Position numbers and translations under genes: made by a program
Shown here: in pieces, positions 49,301 through 61,140 of the stretch
Layout: each line of letters begins with the position of its first letter
How positions within the stretch are numbered: the first letter of the stretch is position 1
The notes under the pieces: model-generated
Seen by the model: the letters and a program-made list of their open reading frames with translations, nothing else
The model's database searches: none
Told to the model about the DNA's origin: nothing
Assembly: GCF_032884065.1 (NCBI RefSeq)
Contig: NC_088873.1
Location: forward strand, 30,028,716 to 30,092,715
Source: Artemia franciscana
Taxonomy: Eukaryota > Arthropoda > Branchiopoda > Anostraca > Artemiidae
Length of the DNA stretch: 64,000 nucleotides
Direction of reading: 5' to 3'

Positions 49301-52300
49301 CAAGAATTATGATAGCTTGTCTATTGAGTAGCTATCATAATTGTGTGTGCACAACTATCAAAAACTGTGCAAAAATGAGCCACAACTAAATGATTGGGTT
49401 GTTAATTTAAATGGGCCGTAAGACCAGAATATTTGAATATATGATGGGATAACATACCCTAGGCAAACAGCCTCAATCTATTCTATGCTTTATATGAAAC
49501 CACAAGCTTAAAAGATGTTTTTATTTATCTATTTATCAAGATATTTTTATTTCAAGGTGTTTTTACTACTTTTTTCTGCCACTGAATAGATTAATGCAAA
49601 TCCAAGAGGATAAAAATGAGGAGTGCCCTCGAGAATATGTGTTCATGGCATCCAATTCATATGCTCAACAGACCTATTAAAAAAATTATATATGTGTTTA
49701 GAAATAACATCAACGAAGAAAAAAAGGGATCAAAACAAAAGATTAAAAGCAGGTTAAAGCAAAAGCACAAATTTCAGCATTCTGCACAAAATCAAATCTA
49801 CACAAACAAAAATACGATATAAGGGCCACTAACAAGACCATATTAAGTAATGAGCCAGTGTGAACCAGTGATGACTAATTCCCCTTACTTAGAGGCTTTA
49901 ACATACAGGACTTTTTTTCCTAAAGAGTCATATAGAAAAGCAAGAACTGGCTCTAGCTTGATTAGTGACTCATTATGGCTACACAAAAAGAAGATATTGT
50001 CTCTTTGGGGAAGATAAATATTTACCAAAGAACAAAGAATTTACAATAAAAGAAACTTGACTCTCTCACATAACATTTCCCAACTATACACAAAAGCATA
50101 ATAACCAACCCGGCAACAATTAATATTAGTAAAATATAGAAGACCTTTGTTCAACAGAGCTTCATATTCAAAGTGGCTTTTGGTTATGTCAGATTTGTCG
50201 TCCTCTTCTCCAAAAAATGGAAGGAGATCTAAACCAATCTCTTCACCAGCATTAAATTCTACCTATACATAATTTACGGAGCTTTAGACCAAAAAAATGA
50301 CCAAAAAAATGTGACCAAATCGCACTGTAAAAAATTCAAACGAATTTCAATTAATTCAAGAATCATGCAGTAATGCTTCCCAGAGGTAATTTGATACTGT
50401 AACAAGCTTTTACTTATTATGATTAATTACTGTGCAATATATACATCGTGCATCAACATGTAGTAGAGTACAGTGGCACCTTAGTTATCCTTTAGCTATA
50501 TTTCACTTATTCTTGCCAAAGGAGCACGTCGCAAGGAATGTTTCTTATCCAATGGTTTTATTGGCTGCAGCTCAGGGTACGGGTTTAGGTCGTAGTCAAT
50601 TACTTTCTGGTGCCAAAAGCTTGGTTCGATTGTCGACTCTTCGTCAATCAGATCAACAATTTTATCCTAGATAAAATTATACTTCCTTCATGAGATGTGC
50701 GCAAATTCATGGACTATTAAATTAAATATTCAACTCTTTGCATTTACATATGTCAGGAATTATATTTTTTTTTCAAAAATCCAATCTCTAAGTTCTAATA
50801 ACTAAAAAAAAGAACACTGTTTTATTTTTACATCTTATCTTAAACATCCAGTAAAGCAGTTAAAATAATCTTTAACATTTTGAATTTTCTACAGAATCTT
50901 TGTTTCGTACCCCAGTGAATTTTTGTAATGACAGTTAATGTGAAAAATCCATTTTAATTCTTGAGACATTATCCAAATTCTAAGGAATTCACTATTCTAT
51001 AGATTCATTGTTTCAAACAATTAACAAAGTTCTTAAGAATTTCCGATTGGAAGATAGTTAAGCTGTATGATTTTAATTTGATGACAAGTTTAACCAAAAT
51101 CAGTCTAATAGTAACCCATTACGGGCATCTCAGACTTTTAGTTTACAAAGGGATTTTTTTTAATACCCCTCGACACGTTTTACCTGCTGCTCAGGACATA
51201 CTCGGTACTCGGTAGGTAGCTAATCGGTACTAGGATCGGTACTAGGATCGTAGGGAAGGTACTAGCATTGGTAAGCTTGCACCTTCGGTACTCGTTGTCG
51301 TGACGTTAGCTACTCCATATTTTTTGCATGAATTTATATATGTCTGTACTTTTTACCTCTACACATTGTCATGGTTTCAAAATTGGTCTTCATAAAAGTA
51401 CACGTTTCTATCTTGATTGATCTAGCCTACTTTTCAGCGTAGCTATACACACACTTGATTATCTAGGCAGGCCTATAGAATACTTTTAATTGTGCATTTC
51501 AGTATGGACGACTCACTGAAACATATCCTGATATAGAATTTGTGAAATTGGAATTTAAGAGATTATTTATTTTTCAACAGTCAAAATAAATAATTCAACT
51601 TTTGGAATTAGAACTTATCTCTAGAAAATTATTCTATGCACGAACGAACCTGAGAGTCAATTGATTGCTTTCACTCAAAATATTAAAAATTTCAAAAGTG
51701 GACTTAAGTGTGTTTCATGTCAGAGAAGCTCTTGCAACCTACTGGCTACTGGATTTTTTACGATGAGAAAAAACATTACCTTTAAAAGTAAAAATTAAAC
51801 CCAATACTAAACCCACATAAGAGAAACAGACAGGTCAAATATTGCTAAGAAAAAAATACGTTTCTAAATAGTTACTGCAGCTCACTATTTCTAAAAAAGT
51901 GACAGTACAGTAGCAGTAATTTAAGATAGTGTGCGAAGCCACTCCAGTCGGTGCAAGTTTCATAGGCAGGATTGAAAACAAACCTCGACGGCGTGCTCCA
52001 TAAGGTCTTCAGCTATATTTTCATTTGATTCTGCATCCTTAAGAACATCTATATCGGCTGTGTCGTCAGTATATCCAGAGGAAAGATTATCTTTTGTTGA
52101 AGATAAAGATGCATCCTCTCCTTCAGGTTCTTGACGAGCTGAAATTGAATTTAAAAGAGCGGACCGAAATAAAGTGAAGAACAAATAAGGATGACAGTTC
52201 AAATATGGGATGCACACATTAACTTAACCCGAGAACTGATTTGCTTTAATTAATGCCTTTTCTGAAATACGGAAATCATTCCTCTAAAATTGGACGGATC

Positions 52301-55300
52301 AAGTTCAACACTAGTAAAGTAAGTTTCATCTCTCGACGAAAGCGATCTTCTTCAGATTTTTCTATCAATTTATTAGAGTGCAGAAGAGATTTCTAGTCTC
52401 CAGGATATTGCTTCTGGAAATAATTACACTTCTCTGTTAAATTGAAGCCTCTTTTATACAATTTTCCCGATTTGACTTGCTTTTTAGTTAGAATAAATAC
52501 CATCGAAATCAAATGCGTTATTAAAAAGCAAATTCAATAGTTCTTGTATATCTGGCCTTTAAAAAGCTACATCAAACAAAATAATTGCAAGCTTTTTAAA
52601 TAGGATGCTTTAATTTAATGTACAAGCAAAATGGCAACATGACAACATTAGTAAAGTATTATTATGTTAGCTACGCACAGATTAGCATCAAGACTCAGCA
52701 TCAAAAACTTACAAAATTACAGCAAGCGTTTGTAACACGATTCCCAAAATTTTCCCCTTTGTTTCTATTCTTTTCATCTTGGGTTAACTTATTCTCTTTG
52801 CTTCTGTTCTAATTTCTAGGATTAAATTTCTTGGATTAAATTGCTCAAAATATTTCGATAAATAAAAGTGAAATCTAGACATTTAAGGTTGTTCTAATCC
52901 AAGATATCAAGTTAAAACATCAAAATATAAGAATACCCTTACGCAGAATGTAGCTGACACTCCTAACAATGGATACAATTAGGCTCACTTCCACAGGATC
53001 TAACTCATATCCCAATAGGGAGGGAAGGAAGGGTTCTGTCGACCTGCTGGTGAAAAGATGATTTCTCAAATAACCAGCTTGATTTTAAAAATATTTAAAT
53101 TTAATAAGCTATTTTTGGTGGGAAAGGAGATATGAATACAAAAATTCCTGTCTGCTACGAAAAAACCTATAAATCCTTATTCTGGTGGCCTTTTGTTACG
53201 TACCTTGCTCCACGGCTTTAATTTCTGGGGTTCCTGTATGAGTTAAAGAAATAAACTCCTTTCCTGCAGTCCCATTTATTCTTGCCAAATTGGTATAGTC
53301 GACACTAGAGATATTTTTGTTAATATATTCATCGAAGGAATTTGTCCTGTTTTTCTCCAGCTCAAGCTTAGGATGGGTGGTAACACCGGCGTCCTAAATA
53401 AGAGGTATTAAAATAATAGAAGAGAAAATTTCGAAGGAAAGAGTTTTAATAATATACGGCAAAGCATGCTATAAAAGCAGGCATTAGTATTATCTGAAGT
53501 TTTGGGTTTTTGTAGACACAAATAATTTTGAAAATATATAGAAAATATTATTGGGAAGATTCGCGTGGACGTTGTTTAGTTAAAACGAATTGTTTTCATT
53601 TGTGGCTTGTTTATTCTAGTTTTTAACATAATCTCTCTTTTTATGGCACTTGGTATTAACCAAGTGACATATAGTAATCGCAAATTCTGTCTGTCTATCG
53701 GTCCCGGTTTTGCTACTTTAGGCACTTCCAGGTAAGCTAGGACAATGAAATTTGGCAGGCATATCAGGGACCCGACCAGACTAAATTAGAAATAGTCGTT
53801 TTCTCGATTTGACAGTCTAGGGGGGATTGGGGGGACCGTTAATTTGGAAAAAATAGAAAAAATGAAATATTTTTAACTTACGAACGGTTGATCAGATCTA
53901 AATGAAGTTTGATGTTTGGAAGGATATCGTGTCTCAGAGCTGTTATTTTAAATCCCGACCGGATCTGGTAACATTGGGTGGGGGGGGGGAGCTGGGAAAA
54001 CAAATCTTGGAAAACACTTAGAGTGGAGGGATCGGGATGAAACTTGGTGGGAAAAATAAGCAAAAGTCCAAGATACATGATTGACATAACCAGAACGGAT
54101 CTGCTCTCTTTGGGGTAGTTTGGGGTGGGGGGTTAATTCTGAAATATTAGAAAAAATGAGGCATTTTTAACTTACGAACGGGTGATCGTATCTCAATGAA
54201 ATTTGATATTTAGAAGGGTATCGTGTCTCTAAGCTCTTATTTTAAATCCCGACCGGATCCGGTAACATTGGGGGGATTTTTTTGGGGGGGACCTAAAATC
54301 GTGGAAAACGCTTAAATCGGAGGGATCGGGATGAAACTTGGTAGGAAAAATAAGCAGGAAGTCTTAGATACGTGATTTACACAATTGGAACGGATCCGCT
54401 CTATTGGGGGGGGGGGGTTAATTCTGAAAAATTAGAAAAAATGACGTATTTTTAACTTACGGAGGAGTGATTGGATCTTCATCAAACCTCATATTTAGAA
54501 GAACCTCGTAACTCAGATCTCTTATTTTGAATCTCAACCGGATCCAGCGTCATTGGGGAGGGGCAGTTGGGAGGGACCGGAAATCTTAGAAAATACTTAA
54601 AGCAGAGAGATCAGGATGAAACTGGATGGGAAGAACAAAAACCTATCTAAGATGCGTGACTGAAATAACCGGACCGGCTCTGCTCTTTTTGGTGGAGTTG
54701 GGGGGGGGGAGGATAATTTGGAAAAATGAGGTATTTATAGCTTACGAAAGGGTGACCAGATCTTAATGAAATTTGATATTTAGAAGGATCTTAAGGTTTA
54801 AAGCTCTAATTTTAAATTCCAACCAGATCCTGTGACATTGGGGGGAGTTGGAGGGGGAAACCGGAATTCTTGGAAAACGTGAAAATTGGGGTATTTTTAT
54901 CTTACGAATAGGTGATCGGATCTTAATAAAATTTTATATTTAGAAGGAATTCATGTCTCAGAGCTCTTATTTCAAATCTCGATCAGATCTTTTGACACTG
55001 GGGGGAGTTGGAGGGGGAAATCTTGGAAAACACTTGGAGTGGAGGAATTGGGATGAAGCTTGGTGGATAGAATAAGCAAATGTCCTTGATACGTGATTTA
55101 CGTAACAGTAACGGATTCGCTCTCTTTGGGGGAGTTGGGAGGAGGGGTTCAGTGATTTGGCGAGTTTGGTGCTTCTGGACGTGCTAGGACGATGAAAATT
55201 GGTAGGCGTGTCAGGGAGCTGCACAAATTGACTTGATAAAGTCGTTTTCCCAGATTCGACCATCTGGGGGGCTAAAGGGAGAGGAAAAATTAGAAAAAAT

Positions 55301-57128
55301 GAGGTATTTATAACTTACGAGTGGGTGATCGTATCTTAACGAATTTTGATGTTTAGAAGGACATCGTGACTCAGAGCTCTTATTTTAAATCCTGACCGGC
55401 AATAAGCCTCTGATTTTACTTTTAAATCGATCTATTGATTCCTAGAATTTTGTTAGAGCTCACACCATAAGAGCTCTTGGCTCTTAGCTCTTCTTGCCTC
55501 GTCACAAGTGCCATATGAGCTCTTAGCTCTTGTTTTAATTGTTGTTACATTCTATCCTACAGCAATACAAAGAATATAAATTCAGAAATCTATCCCAAGG
55601 AAAAGTTGAGACTTCTCCATTGTTTGAGAACATGCCAGATGTACAAATGACATTGGTCCCTCTCACTGGCGGATTCAAGGGGGGGGAGGATGCCCCCTTC
55701 CCAAGATTTTTTTGGTGTCCTCTTATCCGTTTTTTTCTTTTTACTCTTTTTCTTTAAAGAACTTGTGCATTTGGTCAATTATTGGCACCTTTGTCACATT
55801 GAGTTCCCCCTAAGATTTCACTCATTGGCGCTCTTGTGTTCTTGGGCCACCCCCAAGATTTTGCTCTAGATTCACCCCTGGTTTATCTTTTGTTATAAGG
55901 GATTGTGTCAAAACCAAGAGCATAACTTTGACCGAGCTTTCAGGTTTTTTTCTCTGTTTTTATAAATTTATTTATTATTTAAAAAAATTGGAAATAATTT
56001 CGTGGCACTGAAAATGACAAGCGAAAATCTTTCGCACAGTATCCTTACCTTCTCTAATTTGCTCAATGGTTGATTTTTTTTCCGTTTTTCCTCGTTTTCA
56101 TGTTTTTACTAAAAATATTATAAAGCCACGTTTTCGCCTTTTAAATAATCAATATATTTTTAGTGTATTTTTATCCTTGGTCCCAAACCTCTTTTGATCT
56201 CAGCTTACCTGTATTTGATTAAGGCAAACTCTATCCAAAAAATTCAAAGCATTTTGTGACAATCCACAACAATCTTACAACAAGCTTTTGGGATTGTCTT
56301 AGAAAAACGGGAGGGAAGGGAGGGGGAGTCTTAGAAAAACATATGGTAATTTCTGCCTTGTTTTTTTTTTTCTCCTGGTTTTTCCTGGCCATAGAGCCTT
56401 ACTTGGGAGACTATTCTGAAGTGCTTGTTGTTGCTTGTTTTTGTTGGGCTGTAATATGTAGCCTAGAAGAACATATGTATGAATATAATATGTACTAGAA
56501 CATATATGGTAAAAATGCAATATATTTATTGTTGATATTATTTTCTTGTTAGTAGCACACCGTCTTAACCAACGCTTTTGGTGTGCTCTCGATATTGTTT
56601 GTGCATTTGTTTGTTTAAACAATAAACTCAAAACTGTTTTGAAAATATTTAATGTATTTGTAACACGATTTTAATTTCTAAGCACTTGGGCTGGCTCAGT
56701 AGCATTGCCAATTGGGCAGCACGCTATATTTTCACCCCTTTGAACGAAACTGTTAGCATTTGTATATAAAAAAATAAAACACTAATAAAAAGGAAACACA
56801 TGGAGAAAGAGAGGAGATTATTAGGCTATAACAAATTTCCATCTTGATGTATAGGGACTTAACCAGTAATTGTGTTTTTACAGTTACAAAAATCGATATT
56901 ACCAAAGTGAACATAAAATAGAATATCAGGGTACACCTACTTTGGTTGCATAAGCAGGCTTAATGCTTGACTTGGTTGGCTGTCTCGTTGTCATCACTGG
57001 AGGATGAAATAATAAAGGCTCATCTTCTTCTTGTTTTCTTCTCTTATAAGTAAGATTTAGCCGCCACATATAGAGGGATACGAAGATAATGAGCACTAAA
57101 AATACAACACCAATTCCGACTAATAATC
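46371..57128 (-). CDS. Single-pass membrane protein with long cytoplasmic tail, six 3' exons (5' part not found)
   Basis: Exons inferred: 56941-57128, 53204-53393, 51984-52138, 50507-50666, 50145-50258, 46371-46597 (stop TAA at 46371). Every junction keeps frame (phases 1 in; 0, 1, 0, 1, 1), and most sites are strong (TTTTTTCTAG, GAGCAAG|GTACGT, TTTCAG). The first visible exon encodes a hydrophobic span LLVGIGVVFLVLIIFVSLYMW, then basic KRRKQ, then EDEPLL, an acidic dileucine motif ([DE]xxxL[LI]) known for endosomal/lysosomal sorting. About 315 tail residues follow, rich in acidic and Ser/Thr stretches, ending SQESIVSIDD. Known: the basic side of a membrane span usually faces the cytoplasm. 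Inferred: a type I receptor-like protein whose ectodomain exons lie above 57.4 kb or outside the window. I do not recognise the family. The fifth exon could also use the acceptor 4 nt earlier, but only the 50258 start keeps phase. Weakest sites: donors AAA|GTAGGT (56941) and AAAG|GTCTTC (50145). Confidence 0.75.
47637..49154 (+). repeat. Family A repeat, complete copy in an intron
   Basis: Same order as the 21.4 kb copy: head hairpin (47641-47649 with 47654-47662), TTACCCATCAAAAGTTATGAG, GGAGGGCACCTAGGCCCCCT, central hairpin (near 48560-48750), then the tail. The left foldback arm is nearly missing, leaving a solo right arm, so this copy is about 130 bases shorter. It lies antisense in the last intron of the membrane-protein gene. 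Confidence 0.88.
49305..49342. repeat. Perfect 13-bp stem hairpin
   Basis: AATTATGATAGCT, 12-base loop, AGCTATCATAATT; just outside the end of the family A copy, in an intron. Confidence 0.85.
51190..51300. repeat. Short irregular tandem of ATCGGTACTAGG
   Basis: Several near copies of GGTACT(A/C)GG within 110 bases, in the third intron of the membrane-protein gene (between the exons at 51984-52138 and 50507-50666). Confidence 0.6.
53644..55420 (-). repeat. Satellite-bearing element, reversed, inside an intron
   Basis: Reverse complement of the 29.6 kb element: terminal hairpin CACTTGGTATTAACCAAGTG (53647-53666), a short GTCT-rich stretch, the TAGGCACTTCC block, then units at about 54028, 54322, 54608 and 55043 (GGGATCGGGATGAAACTTGG). 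Spacing is 294, 287 and 435 bases, so one unit is irregular. Sits between exons at 53393 and 56941. Confidence 0.8.
55663..55880. mobile_element. Small hAT-like inverted-repeat element, second copy
   Basis: Left CACTGGCGGATTCAAGGGG, right end reversed CCAGGGGTGAATCTAGAG; shares GTCAATTATTGGCACCTTTG with 42281-42455. Lies in the first visible intron of the membrane-protein gene. Confidence 0.55.
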
Positions 57129-57350
57129 CTAGAAAAAAAAACATTAAATGAGTGTCTTTTACACCCATTACTAATCAACGTGGACAACACTAAAATATAA
57201 CACCAATTAATCCTGTAATAATCTGGAAAAAATTGTTGTCTTTTACACCCGTTATTAATCAACACGGACAGCACTAAAAATATAATACCAATCAATACCG
57301 TAATACAGAAGAAAATTTAATTAATTGTCTTTGACACACATTACCATGAA
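57088..57350. repeat. Three degenerate copies of an ~84-94 bp unit spanning an exon-intron boundary
   Basis: Copies begin near 57088, 57184 and 57268. The first includes the 5' end of the transmembrane exon and its acceptor; the others lie in the upstream intron and keep recognisable versions of the sequence coding GVVFLVL plus the acceptor tract. Copy 2 still has CAG acceptor-like sites, but its exon-like frame soon meets a stop. Confidence 0.8.
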
Positions 57351-59244
57351 GCTTATGACATAATAAAGATCAATCAGAATTGTGCGTCAAAAGTAAAACC
57401 ATTTCCCAACTAAAAATATTCGGTAGTGACAGATTCAAGTTAGAAATTTGGTTTTTCAACTGTTCTGGCAGAAGGGAGCTTGGGGGAGAACACTCATAAA
57501 AAGTACGCTTTAAAATATGGATGAACCTTGTATCCCAGTAGCGTAGCTGGCGGACAAGATGATAATCTTGTCCCCCTGCAGAGAATCTGTTTTAACTCTA
57601 TTTAGACAACATAAATACTGTCTACCATACACTCGCTAAAATAGGCCCACTTCCATCATTAAGGAAAGGGGAGGGGGCACAAAAGGTAAAATTACCCTGG
57701 ACAACTCGACAACATACGTCCACTTCTTGTGTCCATCAGTTTGAAGTGAGAGAGTCTCATGTGAGTACTATTGAGTACTGCTGAGTCATATTCTCAGTTG
57801 GGGCTTCCCCCAGACCACTCAACACGCCCCAGGTGGCGGATATTGGGAAGTCTTCCAGATATGCAGGGTACCTCTATGTAGGGATGTGTGGACCAAGGGG
57901 AGACCCCGCCTCTGGATATCTATAAATGAATCTCCAGAACACACGTCCGGGTGTCATAAACTAAGATGGAGGAGGTGGAAGGTCCCTCTAACGTTAACTG
58001 GGCATGCCTGATTGGCCTTTGGATATGTCCCGCCGGTGACTCACCTTCTCCAAGCAATGGAATGAATTGTTGGTGGTGCAGGACACCAGAATATTAGATA
58101 TTATCGGTATTAAATATGGCTGACCCCCGCCAAGGATGGAAAGGAGGGGCTTACCGCTGTCCTGATATTACCCTTAAAATAAAATTTCTTCTTAAAATAA
58201 AAAAATACAAACAACCAAGAATGAAAACCAGTGCTACCATGACCCGGGTTATCGACGAAAGCCCTGAGATGACAACTATCACATCCAGGGTAACAGACGA
58301 AGACCACGGGATAATAGCTACCGCGTCCAGGGCGACTGACGATTCGACGACCGAGAGTCTCATAAATAGAGTTCTTTTAATAACGTTGACAGCTCTGACC
58401 CTGGAGGCTGTTAGCCTCCACTCAGCTCTGACCCTGTTATCTACAAAATCAATTTTATCAGAGACCCTGAAGGTTACGATGCTTGCAAAACAAGGAAAAA
58501 TAGATCTCATTTTCAATGAACTAAACCGATATAAATGAGATATCGTGAGATTCTCAGAAACACACCTACCTACCACCGGGAAAGAAAGAATCACCAATGC
58601 CAGTCTGAAAGCGTCTGGAATAACCGATGGCGTCCATCACCAAGGGGCTGGCTTTTTGATGTCTAGTAGAGCATAAAGACCCCTGATTTCTGAAATATCG
58701 ATGAAATTTCACTGTCCCTCCTCCTCTTGCCTTTCTTGGGGCTCCCTTTGAGTCTGATAGAGATCTTAAAAGGCCATTTTATTCGACATAGTCACAACGT
58801 CTAATAGCTATGAACCTGGGGATGTCATGCCCCTACAGCCCCTGAGACAGGGAATGTAAATAATGCAATTTAATTTGTCCATTTACACACTGGGTTCATC
58901 ATTAGGAAATGAAGAAATTTTTTATCCTTGGTGTGTCTGAAAAGGCTAAGGGTATTGAGGTAAAATTTCAGAAAATGTTGAGGGGTATGTTGAGCTAAAT
59001 GAAAAGAAACTGTCTGTATCCAAGTTATCAAAAAGACGTATCTGTAATACTTTCGGAACGGGTAAGGGAATTAACTTGAAACTTTTAGAGCCACTACTAC
59101 TGCTACTTCTATTGTAGCTGCAAATACCACTGGTTACTACAGCAACTTTGACTGCTTCCAACTGTGACAACTTAAAACTGTGACTGCGACTGTTTTGCAA
59201 CTGCTACTACATCTATTTGTGACTATTTTCAGGGAATGCTGCGA

Positions 59245-60432
59245 GGGATGTTGAACGTTAGCTTAAAGAGCGGGGCATTGAGGAGAAAATTGCTCCTTTC
59301 ATACATGGAGTAAATTCTGTTCGTTTTAATTTTCAATGTCGCTCCTTACTTTCAGGTAAAAACAACTTATTTTTCAGTTAATTTCTGAACGTTTTTGAAT
59401 TAATGCATGTTTTGATTTTGGCTCTCCACACATGAATAATTAAAATGAAATTTGCATACTAAGTTTTTTTTGGCTAAATGGCTTTCTCAAAGTTTGGTCG
59501 GACGATTTTGAGAAAAAAGAAGCAGAGGAAGAGGCATAGTTACCCTACATTTTTTTTTGTTACTTAAAAAGGCAACTATAATTTTTAATTTTTAACGAAC
59601 ATTTTTATTAGTAAAAAATATACGTAACTTAAGAATTAACTTACATAACGAACTTCTACATTCTTATATTTTTATTATGTATATGAGGGGGTTCGCCTCC
59701 TCGTCAATACCTCGCTCTTTACACTAAAGCTTTAATTTTGTCGCAATTCTTTTAGAATGACCCCTGAATCACAAAGACTGTAGAATAAATAGTTAAAATT
59801 ACTAAAAATACTTTAGCGGAAAGAGCGAGGTATTTATGAGGAGATGAGCCCCCATATGCGTAATAATTTCTGTTCGTTTTAAGTTTTAGTACTGGTCCTT
59901 ACCTTCAGTTGAAAAAACTTGTTCTTATTTATTTCTTCGTTGTTTTAAATAATGCAAGGAAATCCTGCTCCCCCTTCACTGAAATTCTCTTCTCCCATGA
60001 CAAATTCCTCCAAGGGAAGATCTTTCCACATAACCCCTTTCCCTGAATCTCCCCCAACCAAAAATAACCCTGAAAAGGTCTATATACTTCCCAATAACCA
60101 TTACTAAGTGTAAACACTGGTCAAAGTTTGTAACTTGCAGCCCCTCTCCCCAGGGACTGTGAGAGAGTAAGTCAGCCCCAAAGACATAGTCATTATTTTT
60201 TTTTACTATTCTAAACAGAATGACTATCTAAAAATATTGATCCGTTAACTTTGGGAAAAAACGAGCGTGGGAGGGGGCCTAGGTACCCTGCTATTTTTTT
60301 GTTCACTTAAAAAGGGTAATAGAACTTTTATTTCCGCTAGAATGAGACTTCTTGAGAAATTCTAAGACTACGTGGTCTATACGATCACTCCCAAAAATTT
60401 CGTTACCACGTTCGTTACCACGAACTGTTTGA
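59245..60432 (-). repeat. Family A repeat, reversed, nested in the LINE
   Basis: Head at 60432 reading inwards TCAAACAGTTCGTGGTAACG, where GTGGTAACGAA is duplicated. Tail side at 59245-59400 carries only the left foldback arm (GTCGCTCCTTACTTTCAGG on plus). Central hairpin near 59690-59850. Confidence 0.82.
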
Positions 60433-60699
60433 TAACATGCCCCTCAAAAATCTAAAAAGTTTCGCATTAGTGTTCCTAGCCTTTTCAAAACCATCCAGAG
60501 TCATATACTTCCCCTTTTCCTAATAATAAAAACCGCATAAAAACAATGGACAAATTGCATAATTTACAATCCTTGCCTCAGGGCTATGGGGACATGGCAT
60601 CCTTCGAAGTATATCTACTAGATCGTATGACTAGTTTGAGCAAAAATGACGATCCAAAAATTTTGATCAGTGTTGAATAGAGGGGGGAACTGTTGAATA

Positions 60700-60955
60700 G
60701 AGGGGGGAACGAACAGAAATTACTCTATATATGAAAAAAGGCTATTCCCTCCTAAACGCCCCACTCTTTACGCTAAAGTTTTTTATTATTTTAAATAGTA
60801 GAGGTGTGAGAAAGGGTCAACCTTTAGCGTAAAGAACGGGACGCTTAGGAGGGAAGAGCCCCTTTCGTATATGGAGTAATTTCTGTTCGTTTTAAGTTTT
60901 AATGTCGCTCCTTACTTTCATTTGGAAAAGCTTGTTTTTTTTATTTAATCCAATA
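60700..60955 (+). repeat. Family A terminal foldback, solo
   Basis: Arms GGCTATTCCCTCCTAAACGC and GCTTAGGAGGGAAGAGCCCC type, loop near 60780-60820, ending TTTATTTAATCC. Preceded by a perfect 20-base tandem duplication, TGTTGAATAGAGGGGGGAAC, at 60670-60709. Confidence 0.85.
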
Positions 60956-61140
60956 AGAAACCTTATATGTTAACAATGGACAGATTGCATAACTTATAGC
61001 CCTTGCCCCAGAGACTGAAGGGTGTCAATCCTGGAGACATAGTTATTTTGCCTTAAACTATGTTCAAAAAACGATTACCTCAAAATTTTGATCTGATACA
61101 TTTGGAAAAAAGGCCGTCGGAGGAAGGGTGCCCTATGGTA
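60956..61140 (+). repeat. Family B repeat fragment
   Basis: TAACTTATAGCCCTTGCCCC, GAGACATAGTTATTTTGCC and CCTCAAAATTTTGATCTGAT in family B order, filling the gap up to where the LINE endonuclease resumes. Confidence 0.65.

Noticed and set aside
50432-50674. 80-codon plus-strand ORF
   Set aside because: It is the antisense shadow of the minus-strand exon 50507-50666, which has phase-matched splice sites.
58151-58597. 148-codon minus-strand ORF
   Set aside because: Antisense to the LINE 5' coding region; no family features of its own.
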